Shown piece by piece: positions 34,870-42,500 of a stretch of 64,000 nt of DNA; position 1 is the stretch's first letter, and each line of letters begins with the position of its first letter. The position numbers and the translations under genes are program-made. The notes under the pieces were generated by a model. The model did not search any database, was not told the DNA's origin, and saw only the letters and a program-made list of their open reading frames with translations. The stretch spans positions 62,001 to 126,000 of the forward strand of contig CAWEUU010000002.1 in the NCBI GenBank assembly GCA_963812335.1. The letters run 5' to 3'. The DNA comes from VRUE01 sp963812335 (GTDB lineage Bacteria > Actinomycetota > Thermoleophilia > Solirubrobacterales > 70-9).

Positions 34870-36054
34870 ATGAGCTTCCCGAGATCTGTTGAGCAATTGG
34901 TTGATATGGATGGCCGGGCATTGGTTCGGGTGGATTTCAATGTGCCGCTGGATGACGGCCGCGTCGCCGACGACACCCGAATCCGTGCGGCTCTTCCAAC
35001 CATTGAACTGCTGAGGGATCGCGGGCTGTCCCTGATTCTCGTATCCCATCTTGGTCGCCCAAAGGGCAAGGTCGCTTCCGAGCTGTCGATGAGGCCGGTC
35101 GGCGAAAGGCTGGCTGAACTGCTTGGCTGCGAGGTTCGGCAGGCTCCTGCGGTGGTCGGTGAGGAGGTCGAGGCAATGGCGGGGAAGCTTGGTCCGGGGG
35201 AGGTTCTCCTGTTGGAGAACGTGCGGTTTGAGCCCGGCGAGACCGACAACGACGCGGACCTGGCCGACTCGCTCGCGCGCTTGGCTGACGTCTACGTAAA
35301 TGACGCCTTCGGCGCGGCGCACCGGGCGCATGCGAGCACCGAGGGCGTCGCCCACCGGCTGCCCGGCTACGCGGGCCTGCTGCTGGAGAAGGAGCTGGGC
35401 GAGCTGGGCAAGGTTGTCGAGTCGCCCGAGCGGCCGCTCGTCGTCGTCCTCGGCGGGGCCAAGGTGAGCGACAAGGTCGGCGTGATCGACCGCTTCCTCG
35501 AGCTCGCCGACCGGATCCTGATCGGCGGGGCGATGTGCTTCAGCTTCTTCCGCGCGCAGGGCAGCCCGACCGGCGACTCGCTGGTCGAGGAGGCGGGCGT
35601 CGAGCTGGCCGCCGAGGCGCTCGAGCGGGCGGGTGAGTCGAGCTGCGAGCTCGACCTGCCGACCGACCTCGTGCTCGGGCGCGAGTTCGACGCCGAGACC
35701 GAGGTCAAGACCGGCGAGGGGATCGTCGTGCCGGACGGCTGGATGGGGCTCGATGTCGGGCCCGCGACCGCGGCTGCCTACGCCGAGTCGATCGGCGCCG
35801 CCGGCACGGTGCTCTGGAACGGGCCGATGGGCGCCTTCGAGCTGGCGCCGTTCGCGGCCGGGACCAGGGCCGTCGCCGAGGCGGTCGCGGCCAGCCCGGC
35901 GACCACGGTTGTCGGCGGCGGCGACTCGGTCGCAGCGCTGCAGCAGTTCGGGCTTGCTGAGAAGGTGGACTGGGTCTCAACCGGAGGAGGAGCATCCTTG
36001 GAGCTGTTGGAGGGAAAGAAGCTGCCCGGCGTGGAGGCGTTGAGCGATGCCTGA
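34870..36054 (+). CDS. pgk: Phosphoglycerate kinase
   Basis: Transfers phosphate from 1,3-bisphosphoglycerate to ADP. 394 residues with the N-domain signature RVDFNVPLDDGRVADDTRI, LVSHLGRPKG, and YVNDAFGAAHRAHAS, and the C-domain nucleotide segments VVVLGGAKVSDK, NGPMGAFE and VVGGGDSVAAL. A GGGGGAGG ribosome site lies 8 nt before ATG 34870. The first 350 bases are notably less GC-rich and use more T- and G-ending codons than the remainder. It overlaps tpiA by 8 bp. Confidence 0.98.
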   Translation: MSFPRSVEQLVDMDGRALVRVDFNVPLDDGRVADDTRIRAALPTIELLRDRGLSLILVSHLGRPKGKVASELSMRPVGERLAELLGCEVRQAPAVVGEEVEAMAGKLGPGEVLLLENVRFEPGETDNDADLADSLARLADVYVNDAFGAAHRAHASTEGVAHRLPGYAGLLLEKELGELGKVVESPERPLVVVLGGAKVSDKVGVIDRFLELADRILIGGAMCFSFFRAQGSPTGDSLVEEAGVELAAEALERAGESSCELDLPTDLVLGREFDAETEVKTGEGIVVPDGWMGLDVGPATAAAYAESIGAAGTVLWNGPMGAFELAPFAAGTRAVAEAVAASPATTVVGGGDSVAALQQFGLAEKVDWVSTGGGASLELLEGKKLPGVEALSDA

Positions 36055-36793
36055 GCGCACGCCCTATCTCGCCGCCAACTGGAAGATGCACAAGACGGTC
36101 GCCGAGGCCACGGACTTCGTCGACGCGCTGTTGCCGCGGATCGCCGCGACCCAGCACGACGTCGTCATCTGCCCTCCGTTCACCGCCCTCGCCGCGGTCG
36201 TCGAGCGGCGCTACGGCACCGCGGTCAAGGTCGCAGCTCAGAACATGCACGAGCAGGAGGCCGGCGCCTTCACCGGCGAGGTGTCAGCGTCGATGCTGGC
36301 CGAGCTCGATGTCGAAGCGGTGGTCCTCGGCCACTCCGAGCGCCGCCAGTACTTCAACGAGACCGACGAGGCGCTGGCGCGCAAGGTTCCGGCGGCGCTG
36401 GCGGCGGGGCTGGAGCCGATCCTCTGCGTCGGCGAGAGCGAGGAGGCGCGCGACGCCGACCAGACCAAGGGTGTGCTCGAGCGCCAGCTGCAGGCCGACC
36501 TCGCCGCCGTCGAGTCGGCAAGGCTGCCCGAGGTGGTGATCGCCTACGAGCCGATCTGGGCGATCGGCACTGGCCGCACCGCCACCCCCGGGCAGGCCCA
36601 GGACGCCTGCGCCTTCATCCGCGACGTTCTGCGCGAGCGCGACTCCGGCGACGCGGTGCGGATCCTCTACGGCGGCTCGGTCAAGCCGGCCAATGCCGCC
36701 GAGCTTCTGGCCCAACCCGACATCGACGGCGCCCTCGTCGGCGGCGCCGCCCTCGACCCGGACGACTTCGCCGCGATAGTCGAGGCTGCCTGA
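36047..36793 (+). CDS. tpiA: Triosephosphate isomerase
   Basis: Interconverts dihydroxyacetone phosphate and G3P. The TIM barrel of 248 residues shows ANWKMHKT (catalytic Lys), VVLGHSERRQYF (catalytic His), VIAYEPIWAIGTGRTA (catalytic Glu) and the phosphate loop ILYGGSVKPANA. ATG 36047 overlaps the pgk stop, indicating translational coupling. A 14-bp inverted repeat separates it from gpmI. Confidence 0.98.
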   Translation: MPERTPYLAANWKMHKTVAEATDFVDALLPRIAATQHDVVICPPFTALAAVVERRYGTAVKVAAQNMHEQEAGAFTGEVSASMLAELDVEAVVLGHSERRQYFNETDEALARKVPAALAAGLEPILCVGESEEARDADQTKGVLERQLQADLAAVESARLPEVVIAYEPIWAIGTGRTATPGQAQDACAFIRDVLRERDSGDAVRILYGGSVKPANAAELLAQPDIDGALVGGAALDPDDFAAIVEAA

Positions 36794-36795
36794 TG

Positions 36796-36842
36796 TTCCG
36801 CTGTTCCTTTGCCGTGTTATTTCCGGATAAGGAACAGCGGAA
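36796..36842. terminator. 14-bp perfect inverted repeat between tpiA and gpmI
   Basis: Arms 36796-36809 and 36829-36842 are perfect complements around a 19-nt loop, starting 3 bp after the tpiA stop and ending 6 bp before gpmI. No T-tract follows. Attenuation of gpmI or mRNA processing is plausible. Confidence 0.6.
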
Positions 36843-36848
36843 GGCCTG

Positions 36849-38393
36849 ATGGCGGCTCTTCCCTCTCTGGCACTGGTGATCCTCGATGGATGGGGCCTGG
36901 CCTCACCTGGGCCGGGCAACGCCATTTCGCTCGCTGAGACCCCTGTCTTTGACCGGCTCTGGGCCCGTTACCCGCACACCGAGCTCTCGGCCCAGGGTCG
37001 CGACGTCGGTCTTCCGGATGGGCAGATGGGCAATTCCGAGGTGGGGCACCTGAACCTCGGCGCCGGGGCGATCGTCAAGCAGGACCTGGCGCGGATCGAC
37101 GATGCGATCGCCGACGGCAGCTTCTTCGACAACGACGTTCTGCGGGCCGCCTGCGACAGCGCCCGGCGCAGCCCGCGCGGCCGCCTGCACCTGCTCGGGC
37201 TGGTCTCCGACGGCGGTGTCCACTCCGGCTGGGAGCACATCGAGGCGACGATCGAGCTGGCCTCGCAGGAGGGCGTCCCGGACGTCGTCTTTCATGCATT
37301 CACCGATGGTCGCGACACGCTGCCGCACGGCGGCCGCGGCTACCTCGGCGAGCTCGAGCGCTGGCTGCGCCAGGCCGGCCGCGTCGGCACGGTCGGTGGC
37401 CGCTACTACGCGATGGACCGCGACACCCGCTGGGAGCGGACCAAGCTGGCCTACGACGCGATCGTCCACGCCAGCGGCCTGCGGGCGATGAGCGCCGACG
37501 AGGCGATCGAGGCGGCCTACGCGCGTGACGAGAGCGACGAGTTCGTCAAGCCGACCGTGATCGGCGACTACGACGGCGCCGCCGCCGGCGACGTCGCGAT
37601 CTTCGTCAACTTCCGCCCCGACCGCGCCCGCCAGATGAGCCGCGCCCTGGCCGAGCCCGACTTCGAGGAGTTCTCGCGCAGCGGCGGCCCGCTGCTCGAC
37701 CTGACCACGATGACCTCATACCGCAAGGGCTGGAATTACCCGGTTGCCTTTCCCGAGGCCCGCCCGCAGACGACTCTGGCCAAGGTCGTGTCGGAGGCCG
37801 GTGGACGGCAGCTGCACGTCGCCGAGACCGAGAAGTACGCGCACGTCACTTACTTCTTCAACGGTGGCCGCGAGGAGGAGTGGGAGGGGGAGGAGCACTT
37901 CCTGGTCGAGTCGCCGCGCGACGTGCCGACCTATGACCACAAGCCCGAGATGAGCGCTCGCGCCGCCGCCGACACCTTCGTCTCGCACTGGTCGGAGGGG
38001 GCGTACCGCTTCGGCATCATCAACTTCGCCAACCCCGACATGGTCGGGCACACCGGGGTGATCCCGGCGGCCGTGAAGGCGCTCGAGGAGGTCGACGGTT
38101 GCCTCGCCGACGTTGTCGCCGCGGTCGAGCGCAGTGGCGGCGCCTGCATGATCACCGCCGACCACGGCAACTGCGACCACATGCTCGAGCCCGACGGCTC
38201 GCCCAACACCGCCCACTCGCTCAACCCGGTCCCCCTGATCGTCACCGCCGACGACCTTCAGCTCCGCGACCGCGGCATCCTCGCCGACGTAGCCCCCACG
38301 GCCCTCCAGCTCCTCGGCATCCGCCAACCAGAAGCAATGACCGGCAGGTCGCTTGTGGTCGGTGGTGCCGGTGATGCCTCCGCAGATGCCTAG
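36849..38393 (+). CDS. gpmI: 2,3-Bisphosphoglycerate-independent phosphoglycerate mutase
   Basis: An alkaline-phosphatase-fold metalloenzyme interconverting 3- and 2-phosphoglycerate. 514 residues with metal ligands in VILDGWG and the phospho-Ser63 in MGNSEVGHLNLG. HAFTDGRDTLP is in the transferase domain, FRPDRARQMS follows, and FANPDMVGHTG and ITADHGNCDHM provide the second metal set. Its C-terminal codons form the left arm of the large palindrome at 38361-38490. Confidence 0.97.
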   Translation: MAALPSLALVILDGWGLASPGPGNAISLAETPVFDRLWARYPHTELSAQGRDVGLPDGQMGNSEVGHLNLGAGAIVKQDLARIDDAIADGSFFDNDVLRAACDSARRSPRGRLHLLGLVSDGGVHSGWEHIEATIELASQEGVPDVVFHAFTDGRDTLPHGGRGYLGELERWLRQAGRVGTVGGRYYAMDRDTRWERTKLAYDAIVHASGLRAMSADEAIEAAYARDESDEFVKPTVIGDYDGAAAGDVAIFVNFRPDRARQMSRALAEPDFEEFSRSGGPLLDLTTMTSYRKGWNYPVAFPEARPQTTLAKVVSEAGGRQLHVAETEKYAHVTYFFNGGREEEWEGEEHFLVESPRDVPTYDHKPEMSARAAADTFVSHWSEGAYRFGIINFANPDMVGHTGVIPAAVKALEEVDGCLADVVAAVERSGGACMITADHGNCDHMLEPDGSPNTAHSLNPVPLIVTADDLQLRDRGILADVAPTALQLLGIRQPEAMTGRSLVVGGAGDASADA

Positions 38394-38490
38394 CACCGGC
38401 CTGCGGCCGGTGCAAAAGTCTGCGCCTTCGGCGCCCAGGATCACTCAGCGGTGCCAGGGGGGCACGTGCGGAGGCATCACCGGCACCACC
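38361..38490. repeat. Palindromic element with 24-bp perfect arms
   Basis: The arms 38361-38384 and 38467-38490 are perfect 24-nt complements. The 82-nt interior contains two more hairpins, a 9-bp stem (38393-38401 with 38405-38413, loop TGC) and GCGCC-TTC-GGCGC (38422-38434). The left arm overlaps the last codons and stop of gpmI. No similarity to the 66-nt core at 2202 and 10080 is seen. Confidence 0.85.
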
Positions 38491-38525
38491 GCGCCATCGT
38501 CATCAGCTGACGGCCTCTCAGCGCA

Positions 38526-39725
38526 ATGGTGTGTGTGGTGAGGGACTCGCCCGAAAGATTGCGGTTTGAGATTGGGGCGCGGGATGGGGCGGCGCGCGCG
38601 GGCGTGCTTCACACGCCGCACGGGGAGGTCCAGACGCCGGCTTTCATCCCGTTGGCTACCAAGGGGACGGTGCGGGGGTTGGAGGCTCGCGAGGTAGCTG
38701 AGCTCGGCTACGAGCTGATCCTCGGCAACACGTATCACCTGTTTGTCTCGCCCGGGCCGGATCGGATTGCCGCTGCGGGCGGCCTGCATGGGTTCATGGG
38801 CTGGGACGGGGCTCTGATCACGGACTCGGGGGGCTTCCAGGTCTTCTCGTTGGCCCATGGCGGCGTTGCCGATGAGGTGAAGGGGAAAGGGCGGCCCGGG
38901 GGGGACCACGGGTCGGTGGTCTCGATCGACGAGGAGGGGGTGCGGTTCAGGTCCTACAGGGACGGGCGCGAGCTGTTCATCTCGCCCGAGGTCTCGATGG
39001 AGGTGCAGGCCAAGCTCGGCTCCGACATCGCCCTGGTCTTCGACGAGTGCACGCCCTACCACGCCGACCGCGAGTACACCGCGCGCTCGATGGAGCGCAC
39101 CCACCGCTGGCTCGACCGCTGCCTCGCGTGGCACGGAGAGCACGGCCCCGTGCGCCAGGCTGTGTTTGGGATCGTCCAGGGCGGGGTCCACGAGGATCTG
39201 CGGCGCGAGTCGGCGCAGGCCGTGTCTTCGGCTGGGGTCGACGGAATCGCGATCGGCGGCACGCTCGGCCGCGACAAGGAGGAGATGCGCGCCGTGCTCG
39301 AGCTGACCGCGCCGCTGCTGCCCGAGGAGGCGGCCAAGCACCTGCTCGGGATCGGCGACGTCGACGACCTGCTGACCGGGATCGCGCTCGGCCTCGACGT
39401 CTTCGACTGCGCGATCCCGACCCGCCTCGCCCGCCACGGCACCGCGCTCGTCGCCGATCCCGAGAGCCGCTACCGGCTCGACCTTCGCAAGGCCGGCTGG
39501 GAGGGCGATCGCGAGCCGATCGACCCCGACTGCCCCTGCCCGGCATGCCGCAACCACGACCGCGACTACCTCAGCTACCTCTCCCGGGCCGAGGAGCTGA
39601 CGGCCGTCCGCCTGCTCTGCCTGCACAACCTGACCTTCATGCGGCAGCTGGTCGACGGCGCCCGCGCGGCGATCGCCGCCGGCCGGCTGAAGGAGTACGC
39701 CGCCGGTTATTCCGTGTTCTTCTGA
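38526..39725 (+). CDS. tgt: Queuine/preQ1 tRNA-ribosyltransferase
   Basis: Tgt swaps guanine-34 for a 7-deazaguanine base in GUN-anticodon tRNAs. A 399-residue TIM barrel with GNTYHLFVSPG, ITDSGGFQVFSL (catalytic Asp) and FGIVQGGVHEDLR. The second catalytic Asp is in FDCAIPTRLARHGTAL, and the zinc site is CPCPAC plus CLHN with a further His. ATG 38526 is used; GTG 38538 is an alternative with a cleaner N-terminus. The 3' end overlaps the convergent kinase gene by 19 bp. Confidence 0.96.
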   Translation: MVCVVRDSPERLRFEIGARDGAARAGVLHTPHGEVQTPAFIPLATKGTVRGLEAREVAELGYELILGNTYHLFVSPGPDRIAAAGGLHGFMGWDGALITDSGGFQVFSLAHGGVADEVKGKGRPGGDHGSVVSIDEEGVRFRSYRDGRELFISPEVSMEVQAKLGSDIALVFDECTPYHADREYTARSMERTHRWLDRCLAWHGEHGPVRQAVFGIVQGGVHEDLRRESAQAVSSAGVDGIAIGGTLGRDKEEMRAVLELTAPLLPEEAAKHLLGIGDVDDLLTGIALGLDVFDCAIPTRLARHGTALVADPESRYRLDLRKAGWEGDREPIDPDCPCPACRNHDRDYLSYLSRAEELTAVRLLCLHNLTFMRQLVDGARAAIAAGRLKEYAAGYSVFF

Positions 39726-40936
39726 ACCAGTTCCTTGAACTCTTCGACCACCCGGTCAACCGAGTCGCCCGCGACTTCGGTCGCCTTGACGCCGGTCGCC
39801 TGGTCGGTGGCGAGGATCACCGCGGCCGCCACGGCGGCCGCGATCAGAACGAGGGCGACGGTGGCGAGCACGAAGCGGGCGAAGCGGGAGAAGGCGCTGC
39901 GCTTGGCGGGGGCTGGGTGCGCCACCGGCGGAGGGCCCGCGGGGGCCTCGGGCTGGGGGGCGCGCGGGATCGGGCGAATGCTCGGCGAGGGCGGGCGCAG
40001 CTCGGTGCGCTCGGTCTGGTCGAGGCGGCGGGTCGCCTCCTCGCCGCCCAGCACCTGGGTCGCGCTCTCTCCCTCCTCTAGCGGCAGGGTCACGTCCTCG
40101 CCCTGTAGCCCCATCTGCAGGCCGCCGGCGAGCTCGTCGGCGCTGGCGTACCGCCGCGCCGGATCGCCCTCCAGCGCGCGCAGCACGGCGCCGCCCAGGG
40201 TCTCCGGCACGTCGCCGTTGTAGGTGCTCGGCGGCAGCGGCCGCTCGTTCTGTTGGCGCACGGCAAGCTCGGCCAGGGACGAGCCCTCGTAGGGCAGGCG
40301 GCCGGTGAGGAACTGGTAGAGGACGACGCCAAGGGCGTAGACGTCGGTGGCCGGCGTCGCCTCCTCGCCGCGCACCTGCTCGGGCGCCAGGTAGGCGGCG
40401 GTTCCGACCACCGAGCCGACCTGGGTGATCCGGGTCTGGGCCAGCGCGCGGGCGATGCCGAAGTCGGTCAGCTTGACCGTCATCGGGCCGCCGCCGACCG
40501 GCCCGCCGACGACCATCAGATTGCCCGGCTTGACATCGCGGTGGATGATCCCGCGCCGGTGCGCGTAGTCGAGCCCGGCGCAGGCCTGGACGCCCGCCTC
40601 GGCCGCGGTCTCCGCCGCAAGCGGGCCCTGGCGCTGCAGGATCTGGGCGCCCGAACGCCCTTCGGCGTACTCCATGACGATGAAGTGGCGCGCCTCGTCG
40701 ATCCCGGTGTCGTAGACCTGCACGATGTTGGGGTGGATCAGCTTCGCCACCGCCAGCGCCTCGCGGCGGAAGCGGGCGACGAAGCGCTCGTCGTCGGAGA
40801 GGTGCTCGGCGAGGATCTTGACCGCGACGGTGCGCTCGAGGATCAGGTCGGTCGCCTTGTAGACGTTCGACATCCCGCCCGAGCCGAGGCGGTCGCCGAG
40901 CTCGTAGCGGCCGGAAAGGGTGCCCGCCTCCATCAT
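39707..40936 (-). CDS. Membrane-anchored Ser/Thr protein kinase (PknB-like)
   Basis: A 409-residue Hanks-type kinase. Kinase domain about 10-275: glycine loop LGSGGMSNVYKA, catalytic Lys in VAVKIL, HRDVKPGNL with the catalytic Asp, DFGIARAL, then APEQVRG and TDVYALGVVLYQFLTG. A Pro-rich juxtamembrane stretch (about 300-345) leads to a transmembrane helix (about 355-378) and a tail of about 30 residues outside. It has no PASTA domains. It overlaps the upstream lipoprotein gene by 4 bp, so the two are probably co-expressed. Confidence 0.93.
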   Translation of the reverse strand: MMEAGTLSGRYELGDRLGSGGMSNVYKATDLILERTVAVKILAEHLSDDERFVARFRREALAVAKLIHPNIVQVYDTGIDEARHFIVMEYAEGRSGAQILQRQGPLAAETAAEAGVQACAGLDYAHRRGIIHRDVKPGNLMVVGGPVGGGPMTVKLTDFGIARALAQTRITQVGSVVGTAAYLAPEQVRGEEATPATDVYALGVVLYQFLTGRLPYEGSSLAELAVRQQNERPLPPSTYNGDVPETLGGAVLRALEGDPARRYASADELAGGLQMGLQGEDVTLPLEEGESATQVLGGEEATRRLDQTERTELRPPSPSIRPIPRAPQPEAPAGPPPVAHPAPAKRSAFSRFARFVLATVALVLIAAAVAAAVILATDQATGVKATEVAGDSVDRVVEEFKELVQKNTE

Positions 40937-41496
40937 TCGCCTTCGCCCGCGGGCGCGCCCGGGCTGACCCCTCCCGAGGGCCCTTCGCTGCCTTCTTCAT
41001 TGCTCGGCGGCGCGCCGGTCCCGTTTTCCGTGGCCTTGCCTTCGCCCTTGTCCTGCGGCGGCGGTTCCGGCGACTTCGACGGCGCTTCCGGTTCAGCTTC
41101 GTTCCGCGGCTTCTTTTCCTTCTTGTCCTTCGGGGACTTTTCTTCCCCTTCGTCTTCTTCTTCGGGGATCGTCGCCGGTGCGATCGTTTCGTCGGGTTCT
41201 TCGCAGCCCGCGATCACTTCCTCCAGTCGAACCGCCCCTCCTTCGAGCGCCTGCTTCAGCTTCGGGTCGACCCCTTCGAGGGCTTCGATCTGTTCGCCGA
41301 CCTGTTCGGCGGCGCTTTCGGCGCCGACGCAGTCGCCTTCGGCGGCGAGCTGCTGGACGCTTTCGAGGTTGGCGGTGATCTCCCGCGCCGTCTCGCCGGG
41401 CAGCAGCTTGGCGTCTTCGCCGCCGCAGGCGGCGAGCGTCGCGGCAATCGCGACAGCGAGTGCGAGGGTGAGCGGTAGGCGCGACGGGTGCTGCAT
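40933..41496 (-). CDS. Hypothetical lipoprotein with acidic/Lys/Pro-rich tail
   Basis: A 187-residue exported protein. The signal peptide runs from MQHPSRLPLT to the lipobox LAAC (Cys about 22). Residues 25-95 form a helical region (ETAREITANLESVQQLAAEG) with two Cys that may pair (GDCVGA and IAGCEEP). The rest is a low-complexity tail of Glu, Lys and Pro. No family is recognised. It lies directly upstream of the kinase and overlaps its start, suggesting a sensor or cell-wall anchor partner for it. Confidence 0.75.
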   Translation of the reverse strand: MQHPSRLPLTLALAVAIAATLAACGGEDAKLLPGETAREITANLESVQQLAAEGDCVGAESAAEQVGEQIEALEGVDPKLKQALEGGAVRLEEVIAGCEEPDETIAPATIPEEEDEGEEKSPKDKKEKKPRNEAEPEAPSKSPEPPPQDKGEGKATENGTGAPPSNEEGSEGPSGGVSPGAPAGEGE

Positions 41497-41549
41497 CCGG
41501 CCGAGTCTAGAGAACGGCCTGCGGCGCAATATTTCCCTGCACCTGAGCG

Positions 41550-42293
41550 TCATGAGCCGACGTGGAGGCGGTCGCCGAGGCGGCGCGGCAGCCCGGCCGA
41601 GGAGATCGACGTCGCCGCCCGCTCGATGTCGTAGGGCACGCGGTGGAAATGGGCGCTCTGCCCGCCTGTGTCGAGCTCGAGCCAGGCGGCGCGCGGGTCG
41701 CCGTCGCGCGGCTGGCCGACGCTGCCGGGGTTGATCAACCACGAGCCCGCGGCCAGATCGAGGCGGAAGCCGCCGTCGGCCTGGGCGCCGCGCACGTTGT
41801 CCTCCGCTCCCCCGGGCGCGGGACGCGTGAAATAGAGCGAGACGTGCGAGTGCCCGATCAGGGCGATTCTCGCCGCCTGCGCGTCGAAGCAGGCCTCGGC
41901 CTGCTCGGCTGACAGCACGTACTCCCAGACCGGGTCGCGCGGCGAGGCGTGGAAGAGATCGATGCCCTCGCGCGCTCCGGCCGGCTCGAGCTCACGCAGA
42001 TGCGCCAGCGTTCGCTCGGCGACGTTCTTGCGCGTCCACGCCACCGCCTCCGCCGCGGCCTCGGAGAAGGCGGAGATGTCGAGCGCGCCGAGCACCGCAA
42101 GATCGTGGTTGCCGACGAGGCCGATCGCACATCGTTCGCGCACGAGGTCGGCGCACTCGTCCGGCTCGGCGCCGTAGCCGAGCGTGTCTCCGAGGCACCA
42201 GATCTCCTCGGCATCGACCTCGTCGATCGCCGCCAGCGCCGCCTCGAGGGCGGGTAGGTTGGCGTGGATGTCGCTGATGACCGCTACGCGCAC
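41550..42293 (-). CDS. Calcineurin-like metallophosphoesterase (YfcE/MJ0936-like)
   Basis: A 247-residue phosphoesterase. Metal ligands are visible in order: Asp/His in VISDIHANLPAL, Asp in WCLGDTLGYG, Asn/His in GLVGNHDLAVL, His in LFHASPRD, and GHSHVSLYF. Substrate is probably a phosphodiester or nucleotide. GTG 42293 is used because the first strand (RVAVISDIH) begins there; an upstream extension would run into the palindrome at 42294. Divergent from argS. Confidence 0.88.
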   Translation of the reverse strand: MRVAVISDIHANLPALEAALAAIDEVDAEEIWCLGDTLGYGAEPDECADLVRERCAIGLVGNHDLAVLGALDISAFSEAAAEAVAWTRKNVAERTLAHLRELEPAGAREGIDLFHASPRDPVWEYVLSAEQAEACFDAQAARIALIGHSHVSLYFTRPAPGGAEDNVRGAQADGGFRLDLAAGSWLINPGSVGQPRDGDPRAAWLELDTGGQSAHFHRVPYDIERAATSISSAGLPRRLGDRLHVGS

Positions 42294-42458
42294 TGGTGCC
42301 CTGCCCCGCAACTTCCGGCCGGAAATGACGGCCCCAGATCGCCGCCATACTGCGTCCTCGGTCGTCCGAATAGAACCACTATTCGGACTCCCTGCGTCCT
42401 TGTCTGGCGACGCCTGTGTCTCGTCATTTCTCGGCCAACGTTACGGGGCAGGGCACCA
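42294..42458. repeat. Nested palindromes in the phosphoesterase-argS divergent region
   Basis: Outer arms 42294-42312 and 42440-42458 match in 18 of 19 positions. Inside lie an 8-bp perfect stem (42322-42329 with 42423-42430) and a central 10-bp perfect hairpin with a 5-nt loop (42364-42373 and 42379-42388). The repeat CTGCGTCCT occurs at 42350-42358 and 42392-42400, either side of the central hairpin. The whole intergenic interval up to argS (42501) holds no other recognised signal. Confidence 0.85.
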
Positions 42459-42500
42459 GACCAGCGTACCCGGGCCCGCTCCGACTCATACGATGCGAGC

